Source: Pseudomonadota bacterium (lineage in GTDB: Bacteria > Pseudomonadota > Gammaproteobacteria > Xanthomonadales > Xanthomonadaceae). From it: a stretch of DNA of 64,000 nt. Shown in pieces: positions 18,444 to 27,084 of this stretch (positions are counted from its first letter, which is position 1; every line of letters begins with the position of its first letter). The position numbers were made by a program, and so were the translations under genes. Where the stretch lies: NCBI GenBank assembly GCA_023390905.1, contig JAEWBY010000037.1, positions 1 to 64,000 on the forward strand, given 5' to 3'. Under the pieces are notes generated by a model. The model did not search any database. It was not told the DNA's origin and saw nothing but the letters and a program-made list of their open reading frames with translations.

Positions 18444-18800
18444 TCAACGACCGGGCGTGCCGAAATGCCCGAGCGGCGCGCCGGCGAGCAGATGCAGATG
18501 CAGGTGGAACACCGTCTGCCCGGCATGTTCGCGGCAATTGATCACCACGCGGTAGCCATCCTCGGCCAGCCCCTGCTCGCGCGCGTACTTCGCCGCGGCC
18601 AGCACGAGCTTGCCGACCAGTTCGACATGCGAGGGCTGCAGATCATCCAGAGTCGGAATCAGCTCGTTCTTCGGAACGAAGAGCACGTGCACCGGCGCCT
18701 GCGGTGCGATGTCCTTGAAGCCGAGGACATCCTCATCTTCATGGACGATGGTGGCGGGAATTTCGCGACGGATGATCTTGCCGAACAGGGTGTCGTTCAT
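18444..18800 (-). CDS. hinT: Histidine triad nucleotide-binding protein
   Basis: A 118-residue HIT protein, a purine nucleoside phosphoramidase of the HinT branch. The triad motif HLHLHLL has its histidines at residues 99, 101 and 103. The N-terminus (DTLFGKIIRREIPATIVHED) is typical and fixes the start at 18800. The upstream gap holds a dispersed repeat-like element, not a clear promoter. Confidence 0.95.
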   Translation of the reverse strand: MNDTLFGKIIRREIPATIVHEDEDVLGFKDIAPQAPVHVLFVPKNELIPTLDDLQPSHVELVGKLVLAAAKYAREQGLAEDGYRVVINCREHAGQTVFHLHLHLLAGAPLGHFGTPGR

Positions 18801-18925
18801 GGGCGGGATTCGGGATTGGCAATTGGGGATTCGCAGGAGCATACCGCCGCGCACGTCAAACCACTCGCTAAAGCGCTTGTGGTCATTATTGCGAATCCCG
18901 AATTCCCTCTCCCGTCTCCCGGCCC
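18801..18925. repeat. Intergenic GGGATTCGGGA-type inverted repeat element
   Basis: The 125 bp between recR and hinT starts with GGGATTCGGGATT and GGGGATTCGC (18805-18834) and ends with the reverse complement GCGAATCCCGAATTCCC (18891-18907). ATTCGGGATT at 18808-18817 pairs exactly with 18894-18903. Similar sequence recurs at 4121-4136, 47996-48018, 50695-50801 and 51593-51728. It resembles the short dispersed intergenic repeats of xanthomonads. Confidence 0.5.
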
Positions 18926-19519
18926 TCAAACCATTTCACTGCGCGAGCCGAAGGCATGTGAGAGCGTGCCGCGATCGACGAATTCCAGCTCGCCGCCCAG
19001 CGGTACGCCGTGCGCGAGGCGGCTGGGCTTGACCTGATGCTGGCGGGCCAGTTGCGCCAGATAGTGCGCGGTCGCTTCGCCCTCGACGGTCGGATTGGTG
19101 GCGATGATGAGTTCGCTGACCTCGCCCTCGGCCAGCCTCGCGGCCAGTGCATCGAGGCCGAGTTCGCGCGGGCCTATGCCATCCAGCGGCGACAGCCGGC
19201 CCTGCAGGACGAAATAGACGCCGCGGTATCCGGTGGCCTGCTCGATCGCCAGACGATCGGCCGGCGATTCGACCGCGCACAGCAGATGGCGATCGCGGCT
19301 GGCGCTGGCACAGATCGCGCACAGTTCGCCCTCGGTGAAATCGCGGCATTGCTTGCAATGGCCGATCCGTTCCAGGGCCAGGGCGAGAGTTCCGGACAAT
19401 CGCGTGCCGCCCTCGCGCTCGCGTTCGAGCAGGTGATAGGCCATGCGCTGGGCGGTCTTCTGGCCCACGCCAGGCAGCACGCGCAGCGCGTCAATCAGTT
19501 GTTCGAGCAGTGTCGACAT
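18926..19519 (-). CDS. recR: Recombination mediator RecR
   Basis: A 197-residue RecFOR-pathway protein that helps load RecA on gapped DNA. It has the N-terminal helix-hairpin-helix (LPGVGQKTAQRMAYHLL), a Cys4 zinc finger (C55, C58, C67, C70) and a TOPRIM domain with ELIIATNPTVEGEATA. It lies downstream of ybaB and dnaX, the universal dnaX-ybaB-recR order, with a 92-bp gap to ybaB. Confidence 0.97.
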   Translation of the reverse strand: MSTLLEQLIDALRVLPGVGQKTAQRMAYHLLEREREGGTRLSGTLALALERIGHCKQCRDFTEGELCAICASASRDRHLLCAVESPADRLAIEQATGYRGVYFVLQGRLSPLDGIGPRELGLDALAARLAEGEVSELIIATNPTVEGEATAHYLAQLARQHQVKPSRLAHGVPLGGELEFVDRGTLSHAFGSRSEMV

Positions 19520-19611
19520 GGATGGAAGGGGTCCGGCGATTCATCCAGCGGCAGGCGTCCGGCCAAGCGACCCGCTCGATTCCGCTCCCGTCTCTTCGAT
19601 TCCCCTGCCCC

Positions 19612-19932
19612 TCAGAACGGCAGCTTCATGCCCGGCGGCATCGGCATGCCAGCGGTGGCCGCGCCCATGCGCGCCTTGGATTCGGCATCGACCTTGTTCG
19701 ATGCATCGTTGAACGCGGCGGCGACCAGATCCTCGAGCATTTCCTGATCACCGAGCACGGAGGGATCGATGCGGATTTTCCTGCACTCCTTGGCGCCGGT
19801 GAGGGTCACGCTGACCATGCCGCCACCCGCGTTGCCGGTGACTTCCAGCTTGGCGAGTTCTTCCTGGGCGCGCTGCAGGTTTTCCTGCATCTTCTGCGCC
19901 TGCTGCATCAACTGGGCGATGTTTCCACGCAT
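19612..19932 (-). CDS. ybaB: YbaB/EbfC nucleoid-associated protein
   Basis: A 106-residue DNA-binding protein of the YbaB/EbfC family. A long helix (MRGNIAQLMQQAQKMQENLQ) leads to a beta core containing the conserved KECRKIRIDPSVL. It follows dnaX by 5 bp and precedes recR. Length is normal. Confidence 0.95.
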   Translation of the reverse strand: MRGNIAQLMQQAQKMQENLQRAQEELAKLEVTGNAGGGMVSVTLTGAKECRKIRIDPSVLGDQEMLEDLVAAAFNDASNKVDAESKARMGAATAGMPMPPGMKLPF

Positions 19933-19937
19933 GTTCT

Positions 19938-21728
19938 TTACTCTTCGAATGGACGGATGGAATCCGGTACGACCTTCGCGCCGTGTTGCTGGATCAGGCG
20001 CTGCACGTCCGGGTGGTTCATGAAATCCTGCTCGGCCGCGACCTGCTGCTCGCTGCGCTGGCGATCGCTGCGTTCGCGCAGCGTTTCAGTGGCATGGCGC
20101 GCGGTGTGGAAAACGATTTTCGGCGCGGCGCCGTAACGCTGCGCGATGGCCTCGCCGAGATCGCGCACGCTGCGCTCCGAGCGCAGGTAATCGAAGCCCG
20201 GCTCCAGCGACAGTTGCAGCACGCCGTCGCTGTAACCGGCAAACGCGGCGTTTTCGATCAACTGCCGGGTCGCGCCCTTGAGTTCGTTGCTGCTGGCGAA
20301 GTGCAGCCAGACATCGGCGTTGGTGATGCCGATGTCCGATGACGCGCTGAACTCGGCCTCGGCCGGGCGCGGGGATTCCTCGGCCTTCTTCAAGGCAGGG
20401 GGCGGCGCCATCGCTTGCGAAGGCGCGATGACCGGGCTGGCGGCTGCGGCATGCGCGGCAGGTGGCGACATCGCGGCGATCGCTGGCGCACGCGCACGCG
20501 CCGTCGCAGGCGGTTCGGAAGGCCACGGCGGCGTATCGTCGGCCACCGTGCGAGGGGTCACCGGTGCGACACCCGCGCCGCGCGCGGCGGCCGGCTCCGG
20601 GGACCGTTGGGCCGTGCCGGCGGAAGGTTCCTGCTTGAGTTCACCGGCAGCAGCGGGACGGAACGCCAGCATGCGCAGCACGCTCATTTCGAATCCGGCG
20701 CGCGCGCTCGGCGCCAGCGGAAGATCGCGGCGTCCGCTCAACGCCATCTGGTACCAGAGTTGCACGACTTCCGGTTGCAGGCGAGCGGCGAAGCGTTCGC
20801 CATCCACGCCTTCACCATCGAGCTGCGCGCCGGGCACCAGTTGCCTGACCTGGATGCGGTGCAACGCTTCGGCCAGTGCTTCGAGCACGCCATCCCAATC
20901 GGGCGAGAAATCGGCCAGCGACGCGACCACTTGCAACAGGCGCTCGCCATCGCCTTCGGCAAGCGCGTCGAGCATCGCGCCGACCTGCGTGCGATCGACC
21001 GTGCCCAGCATCGTGCGCACACCGTCGTCGCGCAGCGCGCCGCCAGCGTAGGCGATGGCCTGATCCAGCAACGAAAGGCCGTCGCGCAGGCTGCCGTCGG
21101 CCGCGCGCGCGATCTGGCGCACCGCACCCTCATCGGCCTCGATGCCCTCGGCCTGCAGGATTCTGCTGATCTGCCCGCCAATCTGCGGCTCGTCCAGACG
21201 CTTGAGATTGAACTGCAGGCAGCGCGAGAGCACCGTCACCGGCAGCTTCTGCGGATCGGTGGTGGCCAGCAGGAACTTCACGTGTTCCGGCGGCTCTTCC
21301 AGCGTCTTGAGCAGCGCGTTGAACGCGGCCTTCGACAGCATGTGCACTTCGTCGATCAGGTAGACCTTGAACTTGCCGCGGGACGGCATGTACTGCGCGT
21401 TCTCGATGACCTCGCGCACATCGTCCACGCCGGTATTGGACGCGGCGTCGATTTCCAGCAGATCGATGTAGCGGCCGGCGTCGATGTCCAGGCAGGCCGC
21501 GCATTCACCGCACGGATCGGCGCTGGTGCCGCGCTCGCAGTTCAGCGACTTGGCGAAGATGCGCGCGATGGTGGTCTTGCCGACGCCACGCGTGCCGGTG
21601 AACAGGAAAGCATGATGGACGCGGCCGGTATCCAGCGCATTGCTCAGCGCACGGACGACGTGTTCCTGCCCCACCAGTTCGGCGAAACGCTTGGGACGCC
21701 ACTTGCGGGCGAGAACGAGATAACTCAT
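19938..21728 (-). CDS. dnaX: DNA polymerase III subunit tau
   Basis: A 596-residue clamp-loader ATPase. Walker A GTRGVGKT (45-52) is followed by the zinc-binding cysteines C64, C73, C76 and C79, then DEVHML and LLKTLEEPPEHVKF. An Ala/Pro-rich linker (about 370-465) leads to a C-terminal domain that in tau contacts the polymerase and helicase. I see no A-rich slippery heptamer near the end of domain III, so the frameshift that makes gamma in E. coli is probably absent. The 4.5S RNA gene lies about 90 bp upstream. Confidence 0.96.
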   Translation of the reverse strand: MSYLVLARKWRPKRFAELVGQEHVVRALSNALDTGRVHHAFLFTGTRGVGKTTIARIFAKSLNCERGTSADPCGECAACLDIDAGRYIDLLEIDAASNTGVDDVREVIENAQYMPSRGKFKVYLIDEVHMLSKAAFNALLKTLEEPPEHVKFLLATTDPQKLPVTVLSRCLQFNLKRLDEPQIGGQISRILQAEGIEADEGAVRQIARAADGSLRDGLSLLDQAIAYAGGALRDDGVRTMLGTVDRTQVGAMLDALAEGDGERLLQVVASLADFSPDWDGVLEALAEALHRIQVRQLVPGAQLDGEGVDGERFAARLQPEVVQLWYQMALSGRRDLPLAPSARAGFEMSVLRMLAFRPAAAGELKQEPSAGTAQRSPEPAAARGAGVAPVTPRTVADDTPPWPSEPPATARARAPAIAAMSPPAAHAAAASPVIAPSQAMAPPPALKKAEESPRPAEAEFSASSDIGITNADVWLHFASSNELKGATRQLIENAAFAGYSDGVLQLSLEPGFDYLRSERSVRDLGEAIAQRYGAAPKIVFHTARHATETLRERSDRQRSEQQVAAEQDFMNHPDVQRLIQQHGAKVVPDSIRPFEE

Positions 21729-21817
21729 GGAAGGATTCTGCCATACCCGGCCTGATTGCCGGCTCGTGGAGGCGCGGGCGGCGCGTCGCGCAGCACAATG
21801 CCGGGCGCTGACAGGCG

Positions 21818-21925
21818 ATGACCCCGCCGGTTGACCTCGGCGCCCGCATCAGTCGATACCGTTGCTGCCTTCCGGCCCTGGCGGGGTTTTCAACCTAGCG
21901 TCGCGAGGGACCGACGGGGTCACCA
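21818..21925 (-). ncRNA. ffs: Signal recognition particle 4.5S RNA
   Basis: About 108 nt on the minus strand fold as one long hairpin: the ends GGTGACCCCG and CGGGGTCATC pair, and the apex carries the conserved CAGGGCCGGAAGGCAGCA with the GGAA tetraloop and the asymmetric loop bound by Ffh. This is the short bacterial SRP RNA. It sits between tRNA-Ser(GGA) and dnaX. Exact ends are uncertain by a few bases. Confidence 0.93.
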
Positions 21926-21959
21926 TAGACGAGGGCCGCGCACGCGCGGCCCGTGGAAC

Positions 21960-22052
21960 TGGCGGAGAGAGGGGGATTCGAACCCCCGAAGCGCGGTTTA
22001 GACGCTTACACACTTTCCAGGCGTGCTCCTTCAACCACTCGGACACCTCTCC
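21960..22052 (-). tRNA. tRNA-Ser (GGA)
   Basis: 93 nt including an encoded CCA. The anticodon loop CTGGAAA gives anticodon GGA; the long variable arm (type II) and GTTCGAATC T-loop fit serine. It lies just upstream of ffs on the same strand. Confidence 0.95.
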
Positions 22053-22178
22053 GGGTCCTGCGGGCTTGGCCTGCAGGCAGCGGACCATTTTACGTGTTTT
22101 CGGGCGCGCGGCCAAGGCACATCGAACGACGTGGCCGTCAGAGCGGCTTCGTCAGGGGATGGTGGTCGGCCGAACAGC

Positions 22179-23186
22179 TCAGGGAACGAACGCAATCGCG
22201 CCCGGTTCGCGGCCGGTGACCCAGTAGTCGATCACCTTCGCCTGTTGCGTATCGACCACGGCGATGCGGTCGGCGCCGCTGATCGCGACATAGGCGCGCG
22301 GGCCGCGCGGATCGATGGCGATGCCGATCGGCAGTGCTCCCCGGCCCAGCGCGGTGTCCCCCAATGGCAGATCCGGGCGGGTGAGCGGCACACGGGCGAT
22401 CAGCAGCTTGTTGCCGGCATCGAACACCTGCAGTTCAGCACTGCGCGCATTGACCACGTAGGCGCGACGACCGTCCAGCGAGAATGCGATCCGCAGCGGA
22501 AAGCCGCGGCTAGACATGCGCCGCCGGATTGCCAGCGTCCGGGGATCGTGCACGGTGATCGTGCCCTCGTCGCGGTTGGCCACCCACAGTTCGTTCGCGC
22601 CCGGACGCAATGCCATCCCTTCGGCGCCGCGCCCGGCGGCATGTTCGATCCGGCGGCCACTGTCGAGTTCGATGCGCGTGACCGTGCCCTTGGCGATCGC
22701 GCTGACCCACGCGATTCGGCCGCTCGGGTCCACCTCCAGCATGTGGACCACGCCGTCCCCGACAGGGAACACCTGCTTCACCTGGCCGCGCTCGGGATCC
22801 ACGCGCAGCAGGCTGCCGCTGCCCTCGGTGGTGACCAGCACATCGCCATCGGGCAGGAAACGCAGATCATGCGGCGCCCCGTGCAGGCCGAGATCAATGC
22901 GGCGCGTCGGCGTGCCCGTGTCCAGATCCAGCACCGACAAGGTATTCCCACTCACCAGGCTGCCGTAGTTGCTGACCACGGCGATGCTGCGCACCGGGTC
23001 CACCGCGATCTGGTGCGGCGCGTCGCCGGTGCGATGTTCGCCACGCTTGCGCCCGTTGTCCGCCGACAGCCGCCAGACGGTGTCGGCGGACTGGTTGCTC
23101 ACCAGCAGATCCACGCCCCGCGCCGGCGCAACCGCGAGCGAGGCCAGGCACGTCGCCGCCACGATGCCACGCATGCCGATCCGCAC
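22179..23186 (-). CDS. YncE-like beta-propeller protein, exported
   Basis: A 335-residue predicted periplasmic seven-bladed propeller. The N-terminus MRIGMRGIVAATCLASLAVA ending in PARG looks like a signal peptide. Repeated blade motifs are visible (VSNQSADTVWRL, VSNYGSLVSGNTLSVLDLD, VANRDEGTITVHDPRT, VAISGADRIAVVDTQ), of the YncE / cytochrome cd1-nitrite-reductase-like repeat family. It begins 3 bp after moaE, so it is probably co-transcribed with the molybdopterin genes. No catalytic function can be stated. Confidence 0.82.
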   Translation of the reverse strand: MRIGMRGIVAATCLASLAVAPARGVDLLVSNQSADTVWRLSADNGRKRGEHRTGDAPHQIAVDPVRSIAVVSNYGSLVSGNTLSVLDLDTGTPTRRIDLGLHGAPHDLRFLPDGDVLVTTEGSGSLLRVDPERGQVKQVFPVGDGVVHMLEVDPSGRIAWVSAIAKGTVTRIELDSGRRIEHAAGRGAEGMALRPGANELWVANRDEGTITVHDPRTLAIRRRMSSRGFPLRIAFSLDGRRAYVVNARSAELQVFDAGNKLLIARVPLTRPDLPLGDTALGRGALPIGIAIDPRGPRAYVAISGADRIAVVDTQQAKVIDYWVTGREPGAIAFVP

Positions 23187-23189
23187 GCG

Positions 23190-23618
23190 TCAGCCTTCCC
23201 CGCCGGGATGCAGCCAGGCGTGGTCGCCCTCGACATAGCGCTCGTGCTTCCAGATCGGCACGCGCGCCTTGACCTCGTCGATGATCCAGCGACACGCATC
23301 GAAGGCCGCGCCGCGATGGCCGGCGCTCACGCCGACCCACACCGCCATGTCGCCGAGCGCGAGTTCGCCGATGCGATGCACGCAGCGCGCATCGAGGATG
23401 TCGAAGCGTTGCCGCGCCTGCTCGATGATGCGTTGCCCTTCCTTCGCGGCCAGTTCGACGTAGGACTCATAGTGCAGGCCGCGCACCGCGCGGCCGTCGT
23501 TGTGATCGCGCACCCAGCCCTCGAAGCTGGCGAACGCACCCGCGCGCGGATCACGCAGCGCCTCGCGCAGTGCGCGGACGTCTATCTCCGAGTCAATCAG
23601 TGCGAACGCCGCGTCCAT
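23190..23618 (-). CDS. moaE: Molybdopterin synthase catalytic subunit
   Basis: A 142-residue large subunit of molybdopterin synthase, which puts sulfur into precursor Z with MoaD as carrier. VRDHNDGRAVRGLHYE, VGVSAGHRGAAFDACRWIID and the catalytic-lysine segment VPIWKHE are conserved. It starts 3 bp after moaD, so translation is coupled. Confidence 0.96.
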   Translation of the reverse strand: MDAAFALIDSEIDVRALREALRDPRAGAFASFEGWVRDHNDGRAVRGLHYESYVELAAKEGQRIIEQARQRFDILDARCVHRIGELALGDMAVWVGVSAGHRGAAFDACRWIIDEVKARVPIWKHERYVEGDHAWLHPGGEG

Positions 23619-23621
23619 CGA

Positions 23622-23864
23622 TCACCCTCCGCTCACCGGCGGAATCAGCGCGATCTCGCTGCCATCGCGCACCGCCGCATCCCAATCGGAAAAATCGCCG
23701 TCCATCGCCACGCGCAGGTGCGCTGGCGTCCAGCGGAACGCATGGCGCGCGCGCACTTCTTCGTAGAGATCGCGCAGGCAGGGCGCGGAGGTGTGCACGA
23801 TTTCCTCGGCCATGCCGGCCGCATCGCGCAGGCTGGCGAAATAGCGCAACGTCACCTGTTTCAT
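23622..23864 (-). CDS. moaD: Molybdopterin synthase sulfur-carrier subunit
   Basis: An 80-residue ubiquitin-fold protein ending in the functional Gly-Gly (IPPVSGG) that is thiocarboxylated for sulfur transfer to molybdopterin. The start at 23864 (MKQVTLRYFASLRDAAG) overlaps the moaC stop as ATGA. Frame, length and C-terminus are all typical. Confidence 0.95.
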   Translation of the reverse strand: MKQVTLRYFASLRDAAGMAEEIVHTSAPCLRDLYEEVRARHAFRWTPAHLRVAMDGDFSDWDAAVRDGSEIALIPPVSGG

Positions 23865-24349
23865 CCGAGCGTTCCGATGTCGTGGCGGCCGCCGCGCTTG
23901 CCCAGCAGGCGGGCCGGGCCGAGCACGATGTCGTGCGAGAGCGCCTTGCACATGTCGTAGACGGTCAGCGCCGCCACCGTCGCACCGGTCAATGCTTCCA
24001 TTTCCACGCCGGTGCGGTGGGTCGTCCTGACCCGGCATTCGATGCGCAGACGATCGGTCTCGCACCATTCGACGCTCAGCCGGCAGCCGTCGATCGGCAG
24101 CGGATGGCAGAACGGAATCAGCTCGTGCGTGCGCTTGACCGCCATCGTGCCGGCGATGATCGCCGTATCGACGATGCCACCCTTGGCGCTGCGCAGTCCG
24201 TTCTCGCGCAATTGCGCGGCGACCTGCGGCGGAAACGCGACGAAGCATTCGGCATGGGCTTCGCGGGCGGTCGTGGCCTTGGATGACACGTCCACCATCG
24301 CCGGCCGGCCGTCCTCATCCAGATGGGTCAATGTCGGAGAGTCTTTCAT
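23861..24349 (-). CDS. moaC: Cyclic pyranopterin monophosphate synthase
   Basis: A 162-residue enzyme that, after MoaA, makes precursor Z (cPMP). Conserved segments include MVDVSSK, GTMAVKRTHELIPFCHPL, EMEALTGATVAALTVYDM and KALSHD, which hold the active-site residues. It lies 42 bp after moaA and overlaps moaD by 4 bp. Confidence 0.97.
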   Translation of the reverse strand: MKDSPTLTHLDEDGRPAMVDVSSKATTAREAHAECFVAFPPQVAAQLRENGLRSAKGGIVDTAIIAGTMAVKRTHELIPFCHPLPIDGCRLSVEWCETDRLRIECRVRTTHRTGVEMEALTGATVAALTVYDMCKALSHDIVLGPARLLGKRGGRHDIGTLG

Positions 24350-24391
24350 GCGGGCATGGTAGCGCCCGCAGCCGACGACGGCGACGCCCGA

Positions 24392-25411
24392 TCAGCCACC
24401 GATGAGGTACATCTCGACGTGCCTGCGCGGGGCGTCCCGACGGCCGCGCACTTCGCTGTAGCGATCCGCGCGCGCGGCCCACAGCCGTGCCATGCGGGCA
24501 ACCAGTGCGTCCTCGCCCTCGGCCAGGGCCGGTTTCAGATCGAGGCCGTCGGCCGCGAACAGGCAGGTGTAGAGCTGGCCGTCGGCGGAAACGCGCGCGC
24601 GGTGGCAGTCACCGCAGAACGGCGCGCTGACCGAACTGACGAAGCCGATTTCCCCGGCGCCATCATCGTAGGCGTAGCGTTCGGCGACTTCCCCGCGATA
24701 CTGCGCGTCCAGCGGATGCACCGGCCAGCGCGCGCCGATCCGCTCGCGCAGTTCGGCCGATGGGACCATCTGCTCGTGACGCCAGCCGTTGCGCGTGCCC
24801 ACGTCCATGAACTCGATGAAACGCACCACGTGCCCGCTGTCGCGGAAATGCGCCAGCAAGGGAAGGACTTCGCCTTCGTTGACGCCGCGCTGCACGACGC
24901 AATTGATCTTGATCCGATCGAAGCCGGCGGCCACGGCCGCGTCGATGCCGGCCAGCACGTCCTCGACGCGTCCGCGCCCGCCCGACATGGCGGAAAACAC
25001 CTGCGGGTCCAGCGCGTCGAGACTCACCGTCAGCCGGTGCAGGCCGGCATCGCGCAACGCGCGCGCCTGGGTGCGCAGCAGGCTGCCGTTGGTGGTGAGG
25101 GTCAGATCCTCCAGCCCGGCAATCGGCGAGAGGCGCGCCACCAGATCCGGCAGGTTGCGGCGCAGCAATGGTTCCCCGCCGGTCAGCCGCAGCTTGCTCA
25201 CGCCCAGCCGCACGAACGCCCGCACCAGCGTTTCGATCTGATCGAAGGACAGCCGCGAGGCAGAATCGAATCCGTAGTCATCCGGCACGCGATCGGCCGG
25301 CATGCAGTAGCCGCAGCGGAAATTGCAGGCTTCGATCACCGACAGGCGCAGATCGCGCAGCGGCCGCCCCAGCCGATCGACCGGACCCGGCGATTCCGGC
25401 AGCCCGTTCAT
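24392..25411 (-). CDS. moaA: GTP 3',8-cyclase, radical SAM
   Basis: A 339-residue radical-SAM enzyme for the first step of molybdenum-cofactor synthesis. The SAM cluster motif CX3CX2C is at C29, C33, C36 (CNFRCGYCMP). The C-terminal second cluster is seen in FCGDCHRARVSADGQLYTC, and the protein ends in the expected Gly-Gly (YLIGG). The start MNGLPESPG at 25411 is chosen because it overlaps the upstream hydrolase stop by 4 bp; an in-frame start 14 codons upstream is less likely. Confidence 0.96.
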   Translation of the reverse strand: MNGLPESPGPVDRLGRPLRDLRLSVIEACNFRCGYCMPADRVPDDYGFDSASRLSFDQIETLVRAFVRLGVSKLRLTGGEPLLRRNLPDLVARLSPIAGLEDLTLTTNGSLLRTQARALRDAGLHRLTVSLDALDPQVFSAMSGGRGRVEDVLAGIDAAVAAGFDRIKINCVVQRGVNEGEVLPLLAHFRDSGHVVRFIEFMDVGTRNGWRHEQMVPSAELRERIGARWPVHPLDAQYRGEVAERYAYDDGAGEIGFVSSVSAPFCGDCHRARVSADGQLYTCLFAADGLDLKPALAEGEDALVARMARLWAARADRYSEVRGRRDAPRRHVEMYLIGG

Positions 25412-26163
25412 GACAGCCCCGAAGGCAACAGCGGTGCGCGCAGATCGAGCCACTCGCCCGGCGCGGCGACGCGATGCCCGCGCGCGCGCAGCGCCTCGCC
25501 ATCGGCCACGCTGGCATAGTGGTAGAGCACGCAGCGGGCGAGCAGGTCGCGCGGATATTCGCGCTCCAGATCCTCGATGCCGCTATGGGACGGATTGCCG
25601 TGCAGCGCGCAATCGTGCGCGATGAGTTCATCGGCATCGGCATGACGGGCCAGCATTTCCGGAATCGGGCGCGTATCGCCGGTCCATACCAGGCTGCCCG
25701 GCAAACGCAGGCCGAACGCGGTGTCCGGCCAGTGATGGCGTACGGGGAACACATCCAGCCGCAGGCCCTGGTGCCAGAACGCCGGCCCCACCGGAATCAA
25801 CTGGAAAGCGTCCCAGAAATTTGCACCGCCCTCGGCCAGTACGTTCGGATACTCGCCGATGCGCTGGTGCAGCCACGGCACCACCGGGGCCGGCACGTAC
25901 AAGCGCACGCGTCCGCGCTGTGCGGGATCGAAATAGCTGCCGACGAACAGGCGCTCGAAGCCGGCCACATGATCCAGATGCACGTGGGTGATGAAGAGCG
26001 CGCGCGGCCATTGGCCGTAATGCTCGAGGAAGGCCGTCAGCCCTTCACCGCCGCAATCGATCGTCAGCCACGGTTCGCCCGCGTGCTCGATGGTCGCCAT
26101 CGCCGAGCCCAGACCGACCGCGGTCGCGCTGCCGACGCCATGGAATCGCAGCCGCCAGTCCAT
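25408..26163 (-). CDS. Metallo-beta-lactamase fold hydrolase (RNase Z-like)
   Basis: A 251-residue metallohydrolase. The zinc motif HVHLDH is at residues 60-65, with further ligands in VRHHWPD and WTGDTRPIPE and HDCALHGNPSHSG. The layout is close to the RNase Z / ribonuclease BN type, but the long exosite arm of true tRNase Z is not evident, so the substrate is unknown. It overlaps moaA by 4 bp and follows kdkA by 2 bp, making it part of a mixed operon. Confidence 0.83.
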   Translation of the reverse strand: MDWRLRFHGVGSATAVGLGSAMATIEHAGEPWLTIDCGGEGLTAFLEHYGQWPRALFITHVHLDHVAGFERLFVGSYFDPAQRGRVRLYVPAPVVPWLHQRIGEYPNVLAEGGANFWDAFQLIPVGPAFWHQGLRLDVFPVRHHWPDTAFGLRLPGSLVWTGDTRPIPEMLARHADADELIAHDCALHGNPSHSGIEDLEREYPRDLLARCVLYHYASVADGEALRARGHRVAAPGEWLDLRAPLLPSGLS

Positions 26164-26165
26164 GC

Positions 26166-26909
26166 TCAGACTCCCTTTGCCCAGGCCTGATCGTAGGCGC
26201 GACGCAGGTGCGCGAAATCGGCGCGCACCTGCTCCACGCTGCGCGACTGGCGGGTCTTGATCAGCGAGCGGGCAAGCCGCGCGAGGTTGTGTTCGCGCCA
26301 GGCCGTGGCGGGAATGCGCAGCCGCCCGCGATCGAAATCGATCAGCCAGCCGCGTCCCTGCGCGTTGAACAGGATGTTGTGCGCATTGAGATCGGCATGC
26401 TGGAGGCCGGCGCGATGGAAGCGCGCGATCAGGCGGCCGCTCTCTTCCCAGGGCGCATCGCCCTGTTCGGCCAGGCGCGCCAGCGAGGTGACGTTTTCCA
26501 GGCGTTCCATCAGTATCGCCGCACGGTAGAACATGCCCTCGTGGACGTACTGCGCTGCCACCGGCTGCGGCACCGGCAGCCCGCGCGCCAGCAGCGCGCG
26601 CATCAGGCGGAATTCGGCGAAGCTGCGCGTGCGATCCGGACCGTGCCACAGATAGCGATCGCGGCTCAACCGCGACGCGAGCCCGCCGCGCAGGTAATGG
26701 CGCAGCACGCAGCGGCTGGAGGGCGCATCGATGAACCACGCACCGCCCCGCCCGCCTTCGTCCACCGGCCGCGCACGATCGCCCCACTTCTCGGGCGCGA
26801 ACCAGTCCGGATTGGCCTGACGCATGTGCTGCCGATCGAACAGGATCGCGCCGTAGCCGCGACCTTCGCGAAAAGGGGTCAGGGATTCCGAGGCGTCGAA
26901 ACGGACCAT
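26166..26909 (-). CDS. kdkA: 3-deoxy-D-manno-octulosonic acid kinase
   Basis: A 247-residue kinase of the lipopolysaccharide inner core that phosphorylates Kdo, at the cytoplasmic face. The eukaryotic-kinase-like catalytic loop HADLNAHNIL and the metal-binding IDFDRGR correspond to the HxDxxxxN and DFD motifs. GARGGAWFI-type glycine loop (EGGRGGAWFIDAP) and RHYLRGG match KdkA. First gene of the minus-strand run into MBL, moaA-C-D-E; divergent from a GT9 glycosyltransferase, which supports an LPS role. Confidence 0.9.
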   Translation of the reverse strand: MVRFDASESLTPFREGRGYGAILFDRQHMRQANPDWFAPEKWGDRARPVDEGGRGGAWFIDAPSSRCVLRHYLRGGLASRLSRDRYLWHGPDRTRSFAEFRLMRALLARGLPVPQPVAAQYVHEGMFYRAAILMERLENVTSLARLAEQGDAPWEESGRLIARFHRAGLQHADLNAHNILFNAQGRGWLIDFDRGRLRIPATAWREHNLARLARSLIKTRQSRSVEQVRADFAHLRRAYDQAWAKGV

Positions 26910-27084
26910 GCCCGGAGTTTAGAGCCTGTCATCACGAGGGGATAGGGATACGGGCCTGTGCAAAGGCGTCGGCTTCTTCACCACGCGCCGCATGGCCCGC
27001 TCACGCATGCTCACCTGCCGGCATCGCACTACACTGACCGCATCGTGCCGCGCGTGCGGCCATCCATCATCGGAATCCCTATCC

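Noticed and set aside
20340..20420. Programmed frameshift in dnaX for the gamma subunit
   Set aside because: No A-rich slippery heptamer followed by a stem was found in the linker region; Lys codons there are AAG in GC-rich context.
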